From: Desmonostoc muscorum FACHB-395
Lineage (GTDB): Bacteria; Cyanobacteriota; Cyanobacteriia; Cyanobacteriales; Nostocaceae
Length of the DNA: 64,000 nucleotides
Assembly: GCF_014698035.1 (NCBI RefSeq)
Contig: NZ_JACJSF010000024.1
Coordinates: 1-64,000, forward strand
Reading direction: 5' to 3'
Shown here: positions 55,501-62,582 of the stretch, in pieces
Layout: every line of letters begins with the position of its first letter
Numbering within the stretch: the stretch's first letter is position 1
Made by a program: the position numbers and the translations under genes
Notes under the pieces: generated by a model
What the model saw: the letters and a program-made list of their open reading frames with translations, nothing else
The model's database searches: none
What the model was told of the DNA's origin: nothing

Positions 55501-58334
55501 AACTAAGCCGCTTTTTAGAGAAGAAACTACCAAGTTATATGATACCAAGAGCCTTTGTGATTTTGGAAGCACTGCCCTTAACACCTAATGGCAAAATAGA
55601 CCGCCGTGCCTTGCCTGCATTTGATCCAGCCAGACCCCATCTCGAAGGAAGTGCGATCGCACCTCGCAATCCAGTAGAAGAGGTATTAGCCGGGATTTGG
55701 CAAGAAGTTCTGGGTGTGGAAATCCTTAGTATCTATGACAATTTTTTTGAGTTAGGCGGGCATTCACTATTAGCAACCAGAGTTATTTCTCGCGTGAAGA
55801 AAGCTTTTGAGGTCGATTTACCTCTACGTGGTTTATTTGAGTCACCAACGGTAGCTCGATTAGCCGCAGAAATTCACAAGGCAATGAAAGCAGAAATAGT
55901 CAGAGAAATTCCGCCCATCCAGCGCGTTGCTAGAGATGGTCACTTACCCCTGTCGTTTGCCCAACAAAGATTATGGTTATTAGAGCAACTCCAACCAGAC
56001 AGCTTTATGTACAACATACCTGTCGCTGTGCGGTTCATAGGTTCTTTGAATGTGGCTTTGCTAGAACAGAGTTTGAATGAAATTGTCCGTCGTCACGAAG
56101 TCCTGAATACTACTTTTTATATGGTAGATGGACAACCATTTCAGGCGATTCCCACCGAAAACGGCGCTAACATCTCAACCCAAACTGTGACATTGCCAGT
56201 GTTAGACCTGCGCGACTTACCAGAGGTAGAACGGGAAGTTAAAATTCAACAACTCATTATCGAGTCAGCCCAACACACTTTTGATCTAGCCCAAGCTCCA
56301 TTAATGCGATGCACTGTCCTGTGCGTCGGTGAACAAGAGCATATAGTATTGTTCACAATCCACCATATTGTTTCAGATGGCTGGTCAATGGGTATATTCA
56401 TTCGGGAGTTAGCATTACTGTACGAAGCCTTTTCTTGTAACAAACCTTTTCTACTTCCAGAATTACCCATCCAATATGCAGACTTTGCTGTGTGGCAAAG
56501 ACAGTGGTTACAAGGAGAGGTACTAGAAACTCAACTCGCCTACTGGAAGCAACAATTGGGGAATAACCTCCCTGTAATGCAATTATCAGATCGTCCCCGC
56601 ACAGACATTAAAACCCGTCGGGGTGCTTCTCAAACTTTTGTAATTCCTCCTCAAGAGTCCTTAGCACTGCAAACCCTCTCACGCCAGCAGGGTGTCACCT
56701 TATTTATGACCTTGCTAGCAGGATTTCAGGTATTACTACAACGCTACACAAATCAAGATGACATCGTGATTGGCACTGATGTTGCTAACCGTAACTTAGC
56801 TGAAACTGAGTTGTTGATAGGTTTTTTTGTGAATCTGCTTGTCTTACGCACCGACTTGAGTGGTAATCCTAGTTTTCGAGAGTTGCTTGGGCGAGTGCGT
56901 CAAGTAGCGTTAGGAGCTTATGCTCATCAAGACTTGCCTTTTGATGAATTAGTAAAAGCTCTACAACCAGAGCGGAATTTAAGCAACACTCCGCCATTAT
57001 TTCAGGTATTATTTGTCCTCCAAAATGCACCCATGCCACCTTTGGAATTACCAGGACTAACCTTAAGTTTGTTAGAAATTGAACACAAAGTCGCTAGATT
57101 TGATTTAGCACTGTTTTTGACTGAAACAGAGCAAGGAATTTCAGGTAAGTGGCAATATAACTCTGACTTATTTGATGCCAGCACTATCACTCTTATGACC
57201 GATCGCTTCCAGACACTTCTTAACAGTATAATTTCACAGCCCGATGCTCGGATTGGTAGCCTAGAAATGCTTACCGAAGCAGAAAGAGAACAACAAGCTA
57301 TACAAAAAAAAGAACGTAGGGCCTTTAATCAGAAAAAGTTAATCGGCATTACTCCCAAAGCTGTTAGCTTGTTACCAGAAACATTGGTAAAAACTAATTA
57401 TCTCCAATCTGGGCAAACATTTCCTCTCGTAATTCAGCCAGCTACAGACGATATTGATTTGGTAGCTTGGGCTAAAACTAACCAAGAATTTATCCAGACA
57501 GAATTATTAAAGCATGGGGCAATTTTATTTCGAAATTTTAATGTAGAATTAGTTTCAGAATTTGAAAATTTTGCTCAGACAATTTCGCCAGAATTGTTTG
57601 GTGATTATGGTGATTTACCTCGCACTGGAGAAGGTGGTAAAGTTTATGGTTCTACTCCTTATCCACCTGATAAAGCAATCCTTTTTCATAATGAAAGCTC
57701 TCATTTACATCAGTGGCCGCTGAAAATTTGGTTTTTCTGTGTGCAACCAGCACAACAAGGTGGAGAAACACCGATTATAGACTGCCGCCAAGCTTACAAA
57801 ATTCTCAATCCCAAGCTGCGAGAAAGATTAGATCAAAAACAATTAATGTATGTTCGTCACTATACAAATGGTCTAGATGTAAGCTGGCAAAACTTCTTTC
57901 GTACCGATGATAAATCTATCGTAGAAAATTATTGTCGCCAGACTAAAATTGATTTTGAATGGTATGATGATAACAGTCTAATTACGCGCCAAGTTCGTCC
58001 AGCTTTAGCAGTACATCCAAAAACAAACGAACCTGTATTTTTTAATCAAATTCAGTTACACCATATAGCGTATCTAGATCCAGAAGTTCGGGAATCTTTA
58101 TTGTCTACTTTTGGAGATGAAAAGCTACCGCGTAATGTTTATTACGGAGACGGTACTCCTATAGAAGACTCAGTTATTGCAGAAATAAATGAAGTTTATC
58201 AGCAGTCTCAGACGAGCTTTACTTGGCAAAAAACTGATATTTTAATGTTAGATAATATGCTGACTGCTCACGGGCGAAATCCATATATAGGTTCTCGCAA
58301 ACTTGTTGTAGCAATGGCAGAAATGATTCAGTAA
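49545..58334 (+). CDS. NRPS: interface-A(Asp)-T-C-A(Gly)-T-C-beta-hydroxylase
   Basis: This is a 2929-residue NRPS. Residues 1-430 are C-like, but the HHxxxDG site reads PGLCADI (140-146), as in interface domains that recruit beta-hydroxylases. A1 (about 455-960) has the specificity residues D-L-T-K-I-G-H-V-G-K, an Asp code. T1 has Ser1010. C2 (about 1060-1500) has HHIVADA, with Gly changed to Ala. A2 (about 1530-2040) reads D-I-L-Q-L-G-L-I-W-K, a Gly code. T2 has Ser2074. C3 has HHIVSDG (from 2273). A TauD/SyrP domain (about 2600-2929) has H2715-x-E2717 and H2909. There is no epimerase or thioesterase. C3 should pass the chain to the next Asp module. GGAGAA precedes the ATG. Confidence 0.94.
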   Translation: MLEEMQGFRLSPQQKHLWQLQEIDNLPYRSQCAVLIEGHLDVNILKLVLETVVNRHEILRTNFRSLPGMTIPLQVIGKQKINLDNTYDLSSLTPEEQENSLTELFHTISQQPFDIVQGSPLQLSLVTLSASKYVLIVSLPGLCADINTLEILVQEISQSYEAWLKGEEIENEPLQYADLAEWQNELLEGAETEAGRDYWQKQNVALNLQGLKLPFEKQSADELVFKPQTQNFEIAPKLIKQIDILSKYNNSSISECLLACWQILNWRLTKQEHLTIGMGFVGRKYQELETVIGLFSKYLPLNINIEATSKIKDIVYSNKKSIQQLDKIQDYFNWEQIAGLIQNNLRFFPLCFEFGEQPDKYLAADVSFTIYQQYACIERFRLKLSCLRQDDTLTAELHYDSGVFQAEDIKRLIEQFQTLLASAIANPDATISELEVLSQIERHQLLYEVNNNQRDYPQTKCIHQLFEEQAQKTPDNIAIVFEDQQLTYAQLNSKVNQLAHYLQQQGVKAEVVVGLCTERSLEMMIGLLGILKAGGAYLPLDPTLPQESLNLRLQGIQVDIILTQQCWLDILPTDAAKVICLDTDWEVIAQNKDENPSSEVTPENLVYVLFTSGSTGKPKGVAIAHQQLLNYVNAIIDRLNLPGGINFATVSTLAADLGNTVIFPALCTGGCLHLISYQRATDSAALAEYCRKHPIDCLKIVPSHLASLLASSSAKFILPRQRLILGGEVANWQLIEQIQHYIPDCLIFNHYGPTEACVGVCTLEIVPEQVERHLAATVPLGRSIANTQVYILEENYKLAPLGVKGEIYIGGAGLARCYLNQPDQTALKFIPHPYSDIPGARLYKTGDLGRYLPNGTIEFLGRIDNQVKIRGFRIELGEIEAVLNQYPHVREVVVLVKESESGQKYLAAFVVPSEESPCSINELRGYIRDRLPEYMLPSTFIILKALPLTPNGKVDRQALLELNPVRPELETSLVTPRTPVEEVLAGIWIGLLGIERVGIHNNFFELGGHSLLATQVVSQVREAFQVEMRLRSLFEKPTIAGLAELIETTMRSGEKLEIPPIERVPRNEALPLSFAQQRLWFLDQLDPSNPFYNISSAILLKGSLNVPILEQSFQEIVQRHEALRTGFVNVNGEPVQVIAPALNITLPVVDLQKLSLEEREAETRRLTNLHARHSFDLTQSPLLQTTLLQLAEDEHILLFTIHHIVADAWSAGVLIKEVAAFYESFSTSTLLLLPNLPIQYADFTLWQRQWLQTEVRSSQMAYWKQQLGGNLPVLQLPSDRQRPAIQTFRGKKQSWFIPQTLSQALKSISQREAVTLFMTMLAAFKTLLYRYTSQTDILVGSPIANRNRSEIEGLIGFFVNTLVLRTDLSGNPSFRELLRRIREVTLDAYTHQDLPFEQLVAELQPDRNLGHTPLFQVMFVLQNAPMETLKLSGLSLTPIEVDTEIARFDLTLSLTDTAQGLIGVFEYNTDLFDSAAIARMQGHFQTLLEGIVANPDQQLSDLPILTQAEQHQLLIDWNDSQADYPKVCIHQLFEAQVERTPNAIAVVFEDQQLTYQELNTCANQLAQHLQTLGVGKETLVGICTERSLEMIIGLLGILKAGGAYLPIDPAYPAERVAFMLKDAQVSVLLTQQNLLAALPQHQAQVVCLEKIPGGIADNPIHNATTDNLAYVIYTSGSTGQPKGVQITHSAVVNFLSTMRLNPGLTQQDILLSVTTLSFDIAALELYLPLITGARLVIVSRQVATDAAQLSEQLVSSGATVMQATPATWRLLLAAGWQGSSRLKILCGGEALDRSLADQLLKGGCQVWNLYGPTETTIWSAIHKVDEQMERQDGIVSIGRPIANTQFYILDPGQKLVPVGIPGELHIGGAGLARGYLHRPELTVEKFISHPFQSRVKEDQFSKKYRLYKTGDLVRYRADGTIEFLGRIDHQVKVRGFRIELGEIEALLNQHPEVQTSVVVIQGDEPSDRRLVAYVVLQCDRVVAISELSRFLEKKLPSYMIPRAFVILEALPLTPNGKIDRRALPAFDPARPHLEGSAIAPRNPVEEVLAGIWQEVLGVEILSIYDNFFELGGHSLLATRVISRVKKAFEVDLPLRGLFESPTVARLAAEIHKAMKAEIVREIPPIQRVARDGHLPLSFAQQRLWLLEQLQPDSFMYNIPVAVRFIGSLNVALLEQSLNEIVRRHEVLNTTFYMVDGQPFQAIPTENGANISTQTVTLPVLDLRDLPEVEREVKIQQLIIESAQHTFDLAQAPLMRCTVLCVGEQEHIVLFTIHHIVSDGWSMGIFIRELALLYEAFSCNKPFLLPELPIQYADFAVWQRQWLQGEVLETQLAYWKQQLGNNLPVMQLSDRPRTDIKTRRGASQTFVIPPQESLALQTLSRQQGVTLFMTLLAGFQVLLQRYTNQDDIVIGTDVANRNLAETELLIGFFVNLLVLRTDLSGNPSFRELLGRVRQVALGAYAHQDLPFDELVKALQPERNLSNTPPLFQVLFVLQNAPMPPLELPGLTLSLLEIEHKVARFDLALFLTETEQGISGKWQYNSDLFDASTITLMTDRFQTLLNSIISQPDARIGSLEMLTEAEREQQAIQKKERRAFNQKKLIGITPKAVSLLPETLVKTNYLQSGQTFPLVIQPATDDIDLVAWAKTNQEFIQTELLKHGAILFRNFNVELVSEFENFAQTISPELFGDYGDLPRTGEGGKVYGSTPYPPDKAILFHNESSHLHQWPLKIWFFCVQPAQQGGETPIIDCRQAYKILNPKLRERLDQKQLMYVRHYTNGLDVSWQNFFRTDDKSIVENYCRQTKIDFEWYDDNSLITRQVRPALAVHPKTNEPVFFNQIQLHHIAYLDPEVRESLLSTFGDEKLPRNVYYGDGTPIEDSVIAEINEVYQQSQTSFTWQKTDILMLDNMLTAHGRNPYIGSRKLVVAMAEMIQ

Positions 58335-58382
58335 TCGAAAAAAATAAATATAAATAAATTCCATTAAAAGGAGGATGAATAC

Positions 58383-59147
58383 TTGATATCTTCAGAACAA
58401 CGCAATACGAATCATGATGCGATCGCTTCCATCTACGACTTGAAAAGTCTACTAGAACGCCACGACATAGTGCTGGAGTGTATAGACAAATTAATCCTTC
58501 AAAATATTCCAGAAAAAGCGCATATTTTTGACCTCGGTTGCGGTACAGGACAAATTGCCCAACGGCTACTAAAAAGAGGTTATCAAGTAACTGGACTTGA
58601 TAGCTCTGAAGGAATGCTTAATATTGCTCGTGAGAATGCACCAGAAGCTGAGTTTATTCTAGATGATGCCCGCTTTTTTAAATTACCGCCAACTTTTCAT
58701 GCAGTTATTTCTACAGATGTAGTTCTGAATTATATTCTCAGTATTGAAGAATTACAGAATACATTGCAAAACGTGTATAATGCTTTGCTAGAAAAGGGTA
58801 TATTTGCCTTTGAATTATATCTAGAAGAATTATGTGAATCAAATTGGAAAAATAACGAATCTGGTGGGGGTGTTAAAGAAGATAATGTCTGGGTTGATAT
58901 TTGGAGCTACGATCCAAATACCAAAATAGGTCGAAAAGACACCACCAGATTTGAATTTATAAATGGTAACTGGCAACGCTTAGACAGAAGCTTTTTCTTA
59001 AAAGCTTATTCAACAGCAGAAGTTAAAATAGCTCTGGAAAAAGTAGGATTTACAGAAGTTACTATCTATGATACTAACCGCGAACTTGAACTAAATAAAA
59101 CCTCTGAAGCTGCCTGCTTCGTTTGTCGTAAACAGCTAAGTAACTAG
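58383..59147 (+). CDS. SAM-dependent methyltransferase (methyltransf_11/25 type)
   Basis: This 254-residue class I methyltransferase has HIFDLGCGTGQIAQRLLKRG (motif I), VTGLDSSEGML (motif II) and the following AEFILDDARFF. The start is TTG, decided by a perfect AAGGAGG (58368-58374) 8 nt upstream. The nearby ATG at 58375 is out of frame. It lies 48 bp after the large NRPS gene and 150 bp before the next NRPS, within the operon. The target may be a hydroxyl, amide or carboxyl group of the siderophore; sequence alone does not tell. Confidence 0.85.
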   Translation: MISSEQRNTNHDAIASIYDLKSLLERHDIVLECIDKLILQNIPEKAHIFDLGCGTGQIAQRLLKRGYQVTGLDSSEGMLNIARENAPEAEFILDDARFFKLPPTFHAVISTDVVLNYILSIEELQNTLQNVYNALLEKGIFAFELYLEELCESNWKNNESGGGVKEDNVWVDIWSYDPNTKIGRKDTTRFEFINGNWQRLDRSFFLKAYSTAEVKIALEKVGFTEVTIYDTNRELELNKTSEAACFVCRKQLSN

Positions 59148-59232
59148 GCATAACTCAGCAACATTGTATTTTCTTTATGAAGAATAACGATAAATATAAC
59201 CATCCTAAATAAGTCTTGAACATCTCCAATTC

Positions 59233-59262
59233 TTCTCTCTGCGTTCTCTGCGCCTCTGTGGT
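59233..59262. repeat. Dispersed 30-bp repeat (CTCTGCG/CGCAGAG family), copy 4
   Basis: TTCTCTCTGCGTTCTCTGCG followed by CCTCTGTGGTT is almost identical to the copy at 1388-1417. It sits inside the NRPS operon, between the methyltransferase and NRPS genes. Confidence 0.8.
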
Positions 59263-59297
59263 TAATTTATTTTTAAAATGATTTAGGATTCCTATAT

Positions 59298-62200
59298 ATG
59301 CCAACTCAAATAACTCAAGGTTTTCGCCTTTCCCCTCAACAGAAACATATTTGGTCATTACAGCAAAATAATTCCGCTTATTTTGCTCAATGTGCCCTTC
59401 TTCTAGAAGGCGATCTCAAACCAGAAGTATTAAAAGCTGCTTTAGAACAAGTCATTATTCGACATGGAATTTTACGTACAACTTTTCACTGTCTACCGGG
59501 AATGAAAATTCCTGTGATGGATGTAAAAAATAGTAGTAGTATTATATCGTGGGATAACATCGATCTGAGTCATTGTGAACCCAAAGAAATCTCAAGTAAA
59601 ATTGCAGAGCTTTTCCAAACAGCAGCGTCCCTAACTTTGGACTTTGAGCAAGGAACACTGTTACATATATCTCTACTAACGCTATCAACAAAAAAGCATA
59701 TTTTACTTATTAGTTTGCCTTCAGTTTGTGCCGATACTTGGACACTCAAAAATCTGGTGACAGAAATCAGTAATTCATACTCTGCTTGTTTACAAGGTGA
59801 GAGAATATCTGAAGAAGTTGTACAATATCTACAATTCTCAGAATGGCAGAATCAATTACTCACAGATGAAGATGCAGAAGCAGCCAAGCAATATTGGCAT
59901 GAGCAACTTTCTCCACTTGCTTCGTTGAAATTACCTTTTGAAAGCCAGCCGTCACAGCCATCCAAGTTTGAGATCAACTGCTGTCGATTAGATATTCCCC
60001 TTGATGTGACAGCCAAGATTGCCAACTTAGCTCAAAAGTATGATACTTCTACTGCTGTCATCTTACTAGCTTGCTGGCAAACGCTGATTTGGCGACTTAC
60101 AGGACAGCCAGATATCGTTATTGGTATGGCTAGCGATCGCAGAGACTACGAAGAACTATACAGTTTATTAGGACTTGTTGCTACTTGGTTGCCAGTTAAA
60201 AGCCATTTGACACCAGACTTACGCTTTCAAGAAGTTGTAGAACTAGCTAATCAGACTATAGAAGCTAGTGCAGAATGGCAAGATTATTTTGTGCCAGAAC
60301 CGATAGAAAATCACGAACAACTAGCTTTTCCCATCGGCTTCGAGTTTGAGCAACTACCAGAAAAACTCGTTGCTGGCGACGTATCATTTTCTCTTGAGCA
60401 ATATTACAGTTGTATTGAACAATTTAAAGTAAAACTCACTTGTACTCAACGCGAGCATTCTTTAACTACAGAGTTCTACTACGATGTAAATTACTTTACA
60501 GCCGATGCTATTGAACGTCTAGCCAGAGAATTTCAAACTTTATTAACGAGTGTAACTGCTAATCCCGAAGAGAAAATTAGCCAATTAGAAATTCTCAGCT
60601 TTAGCGATCGCCAACAATTACTTGTAGAATTTAACCAAACACATATTGACAATCCCCAATATAAATGTATTCACCAACTATTTGAAGAACAAGTACAAAA
60701 AACACCAAATAAAATTGCCGTTGTCTTTGAAGATCAGCAACTCACTTATGCACAGTTGAACCGCAAAGCTAATCAACTTGCCCACTACTTGCAACAGCGA
60801 GGAGTCAAGCCGGAAGTTTTAGTAGGACTTTGCACAGAGCGTTCGTCGGAGACGTTGCCGGAGGCATCACTCTTGATGATTATTGGGCTTTTGGGCATCA
60901 TAAAAGCTGGTGGAGCCTATCTACCACTAGATCCAACCTTACCCAAGGAAGGTTTTGCTAGCCGATTGCAGGGTATCGAAATACCATTGATATTGACACA
61001 ACAGCGATTAGTCGATAACCTGCCAACAGATGTAGCACAGATAGTTTGCTTAGATACAGATTGGGATATCATTGCCGATCACAAAGATGAAAATCCCATC
61101 AGTGAAATCACAGCCCAGAATTTAGTTTATGTTTTGTTCACCTCTGGCTCTACTGGTAAACCGAAGGGAGTTGCCATCGAACACCAGCAACTGCTGAATT
61201 ACCTTCACGGAATCACACAGAGGTTAGACTTATCAAGCACAACTAACTTTGCCACTGTTTCCACCTTAGCTGCTGACTTGGGTAACACTGGAATCTTTGC
61301 TGCCCTTTGTACTGGCGGATGTCTGCATATATTATCCATCGAGTGTGCTACTGACTCAGCAATCTTGGCAAAATACTGCCGCACCCATCCCATTGACTGC
61401 CTCAAAATTGTCCCTTCCCACCTTGCTACTCTTCTCGCCTCTGCCCCATCCGATTCCATCTTGCCCCGCCAGCAGCTAATTCTGGGTGGCGAAGCTGCAA
61501 GTTGGCAACTTATTGAGCAGATTCGGCAGCAAGCTCCATCCAGCTTAATCTTCAATCACTATGGCCCTACAGAAGCCACCGTAGGGGTTACTACCTTCGC
61601 AGTTCAAAATCAGCAAATTAGTACGCAGACAGTACCCCTTGGTCGTCCGCTTGCCAATACGCAGATTTATTTACTAGATAAGCAACTGCAACCAGTACCC
61701 ATTGGTGTACCAGGTGAATTGTATATTGGTGGTGCGGGGTTAGCCAGAGGTTATCTCAATCGCTCTGATCTAACGGCAGAAAAGTTTATTCCTAATCCTT
61801 TTGCAGAGATGGGTTCACGTCTATACAAAACTGGTGATATGGCTCGTTACTTAGCTGACGGCAATATTGAATTCATTGGGCGAGTTGATCAGCAGGTAAA
61901 AATTAGGGGTTTCCGTGTTGAACTTGGAGAAATTGAAAGCGTACTGTGTCAACATCCGCAAGTACAACAAGCTGTAGTTTCTGTTCGGGAAGACAACAGC
62001 AACAAATCCTTAATAGCCTACGTTGTTTCTAAGCAAACACAAACACTCAATGTTAGCGAACTGCAAAGATTTATCAGAGAAAAACTACCAGAATACATGA
62101 TGCCCTCAACTTTTATTATGTTGAAGGCTCTGCCACTAACATCCAATGGTAAAATCAACCGTAATGCACTTCCAGAATCAAATGGCGATCGCCCAGAATT

Positions 62201-62528
62201 GGCAGCAAATTATGAACCACCACAAACTGAGGTAGAGCAAAGCATCGCTGATATCTGGCAACAGATTCTTCATGTTGAAAAAGTGGGCATTCATGATAAT
62301 TTCTTTGATATCGGTGGTCACTCATTATTGCTTGTTCAAGCTCACGCTAAACTACGAGATATTTTCCTCAGCAATATATCAGTGATTAATTTATTTGAAT
62401 ATCCAACTATCAACTCATTAGCTAAATATTTAACGCGAAAACAGACGGAAGTAGCTTCTTTTGAAGAAAGCACTCAACGCGCCCAAAGCCGCACTGATTC
62501 TAGGCAATCAAGGGCGCAATATAGGTAA
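59298..62528 (+). CDS. NRPS: interface-A(Asp)-T
   Basis: This 1076-residue single-module NRPS has an N-terminal C-like domain (about 1-430) with the catalytic motif changed to PSVCADT, again interface-like. The A domain (about 455-960) has specificity residues D-L-T-K-I-G-H-V-G-K, predicting Asp. T has GGHSLLLV (Ser1009). The C-terminal tail is rich in Gln, Arg and Ser and may be a docking region toward the PKS. Before A-core 2 the usual CTERSLEMMIG is lengthened to CTERSSETLPEASLLMIIG by a short dispersed repeat inserted in frame. The upstream C domain and hydroxylase are supplied by the end of the preceding NRPS. The next gene begins 54 bp later. Confidence 0.93.
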   Translation: MPTQITQGFRLSPQQKHIWSLQQNNSAYFAQCALLLEGDLKPEVLKAALEQVIIRHGILRTTFHCLPGMKIPVMDVKNSSSIISWDNIDLSHCEPKEISSKIAELFQTAASLTLDFEQGTLLHISLLTLSTKKHILLISLPSVCADTWTLKNLVTEISNSYSACLQGERISEEVVQYLQFSEWQNQLLTDEDAEAAKQYWHEQLSPLASLKLPFESQPSQPSKFEINCCRLDIPLDVTAKIANLAQKYDTSTAVILLACWQTLIWRLTGQPDIVIGMASDRRDYEELYSLLGLVATWLPVKSHLTPDLRFQEVVELANQTIEASAEWQDYFVPEPIENHEQLAFPIGFEFEQLPEKLVAGDVSFSLEQYYSCIEQFKVKLTCTQREHSLTTEFYYDVNYFTADAIERLAREFQTLLTSVTANPEEKISQLEILSFSDRQQLLVEFNQTHIDNPQYKCIHQLFEEQVQKTPNKIAVVFEDQQLTYAQLNRKANQLAHYLQQRGVKPEVLVGLCTERSSETLPEASLLMIIGLLGIIKAGGAYLPLDPTLPKEGFASRLQGIEIPLILTQQRLVDNLPTDVAQIVCLDTDWDIIADHKDENPISEITAQNLVYVLFTSGSTGKPKGVAIEHQQLLNYLHGITQRLDLSSTTNFATVSTLAADLGNTGIFAALCTGGCLHILSIECATDSAILAKYCRTHPIDCLKIVPSHLATLLASAPSDSILPRQQLILGGEAASWQLIEQIRQQAPSSLIFNHYGPTEATVGVTTFAVQNQQISTQTVPLGRPLANTQIYLLDKQLQPVPIGVPGELYIGGAGLARGYLNRSDLTAEKFIPNPFAEMGSRLYKTGDMARYLADGNIEFIGRVDQQVKIRGFRVELGEIESVLCQHPQVQQAVVSVREDNSNKSLIAYVVSKQTQTLNVSELQRFIREKLPEYMMPSTFIMLKALPLTSNGKINRNALPESNGDRPELAANYEPPQTEVEQSIADIWQQILHVEKVGIHDNFFDIGGHSLLLVQAHAKLRDIFLSNISVINLFEYPTINSLAKYLTRKQTEVASFEESTQRAQSRTDSRQSRAQYR

Positions 62529-62582
62529 AATGATTTGACCAAAAGTAGCACGACTAAAACCTTTACTAATAACAGCTTACCC

